NCBI RefSeq assembly: GCF_001507335.1
Contig: NZ_LMAH01000001.1
Location: 310,001 to 374,000, forward strand
Source: Chryseobacterium sp. JAH
GTDB lineage: Bacteria > Bacteroidota > Bacteroidia > Flavobacteriales > Weeksellaceae
Direction: 5' to 3'
DNA length: 64,000 nt
The notes under the pieces are model-generated. The model saw only the letters and a list, made by a program, of their open reading frames with translations. It was not told the DNA's origin and did no database searches. Below, in pieces: positions 63,505 through 64,000 of the stretch (position 1 is its first letter; every line of letters begins with the position of its first letter). The translations under genes were made by a program, and so were the position numbers.

Positions 63505-64000
63505 TTATTTTGGCTGTTTGGCCTCAAGTTCAGCTTGTTTAGCTTTCATTTCAGTAGCTTTTGCCTGATTTTTTGTAATACTGTAAATTTCTCTTAACGT
63601 AGTAACTGCATCTAGACTTTCAGGATTGCTTTGATACCACTTTTCTGCAAAAGGTAATGCTTTGTTGAATCTCTCCTTTCTAGCATCAATTAACTTTGTT
63701 GCTTCGTCAGGATTGGATTTTCTCACTGCATTAATGGTTTCAACAGCTTTTGGATCATCTCCTATTGATGTAAATACTAAATTCTGGTAAGCATTATTTA
63801 GCAACGTCGTATTAGTTCCTGCAAGTTCAATAGACTTTTGGAATGCTACAATTGCCTCAGCTTCAGTTGCCGGAGTTTTCGCCTGTAGAACTCCTAAGTT
63901 ATACCAATTGGTTGCATCGTTAGGATTTTTGGCTAATTGCTCTTTCAGATTTGTTAAGAATTTATCTGTATTTCCTGTAGCATACAAAGCAGAACCCTGA
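63505..64000 (-). CDS. TPR protein (N-terminus outside window)
   Basis: At least 164 residues of a protein whose start lies beyond the right edge; the frame reads through the end of the window (residues QGSALYATGN at the border). TPR motifs are visible: ATNWYNLGVLQAKTP...AIVAFQKSIELAG and ALPFAEKWYQSNPE. It has a Lys/Ala-rich helical tail. The likely role is protein-protein contact. Confidence 0.75.
   Translation of the reverse strand, partial: QGSALYATGNTDKFLTNLKEQLAKNPNDATNWYNLGVLQAKTPATEAEAIVAFQKSIELAGTNTTLLNNAYQNLVFTSIGDDPKAVETINAVRKSNPDEATKLIDARKERFNKALPFAEKWYQSNPESLDAVTTLREIYSITKNQAKATEMKAKQAELEAKQPK

Overview
The window looks like chromosomal DNA of a member of the Bacteroidota, class Flavobacteriia, most like Chryseobacterium and its relatives. 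Evidence: AT-rich sequence; many TAnnTTTG promoter elements (the Bacteroidota -7 box); a short primary sigma factor without region 1.1; atpD-atpC split from the rest of the ATP synthase genes; a TonB-dependent receptor; DUF2723, DUF4199, HYC_CC_PP and DUF3347 proteins; and type VI secretion proteins of the Bacteroidota subtype (T6SSiii). I saw no rRNA, tRNA, insertion sequence, prophage or CRISPR array. One structural RNA, the small SRP RNA, is present.

Layout. 0-8.5 kb: an AraC regulator and an SDR oxidoreductase, a SWIM/SNF2 helicase, a lipoprotein, threonine aldolase, and a DtxR-type metalloregulator with an inverted repeat over its promoter. 8.5-11.7 kb: three T6SSiii genes (tssG-tssN-tssK) without the rest of the apparatus. 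11.8-15.6 kb: S1/P1 nuclease, rpoD, a small membrane protein and an FAD monooxygenase. 15.6-21.9 kb: a putative copper-handling block (multicopper oxidase fused to a CopB-like barrel, DUF3347 protein, HYC_CC_PP protein, TonB receptor). 21.9-29.2 kb: kdsA with overlapping small genes and two large GT-C-like membrane proteins. 29.4-34.3 kb: a probable sulfonolipid (capnine) pair, cysteate synthase-like and cysteate acyltransferase-like, followed by a B12-binding radical SAM protein. 34.4-38.4 kb: a secreted unknown, atpC, atpD and ribF. 38.4-46.4 kb: a giant transglutaminase-like protein, small enzymes, glutathione peroxidase and kdsB. 46.4-50.8 kb: a GC-rich structured repeat, a VIT/VWA/DUF2135 protein and a frameshifted trypsin-like protease. 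50.8-57.2 kb: aminotransferase, phosphohexomutase, small lipoproteins, GT2, DUF4199 and the SRP RNA. 57.3-64 kb: a compact operon with menA and two bPH2 membrane proteins, then menB and a TPR protein cut by the window edge.

How it fits together. Much of the window serves the cell envelope: KDO for LPS (kdsA, kdsB), possible sulfonolipids (capA/capB-like), glycosyltransferases (GT2, two GT-C-like proteins), menaquinone (menA, menB), periplasmic copper oxidation, and T6SS parts. Several start codons (dtxR-like, ribF, radical SAM) are best read as TTG because a -7 box lies just upstream. Many genes end at clear intrinsic terminators, which give good operon boundaries.
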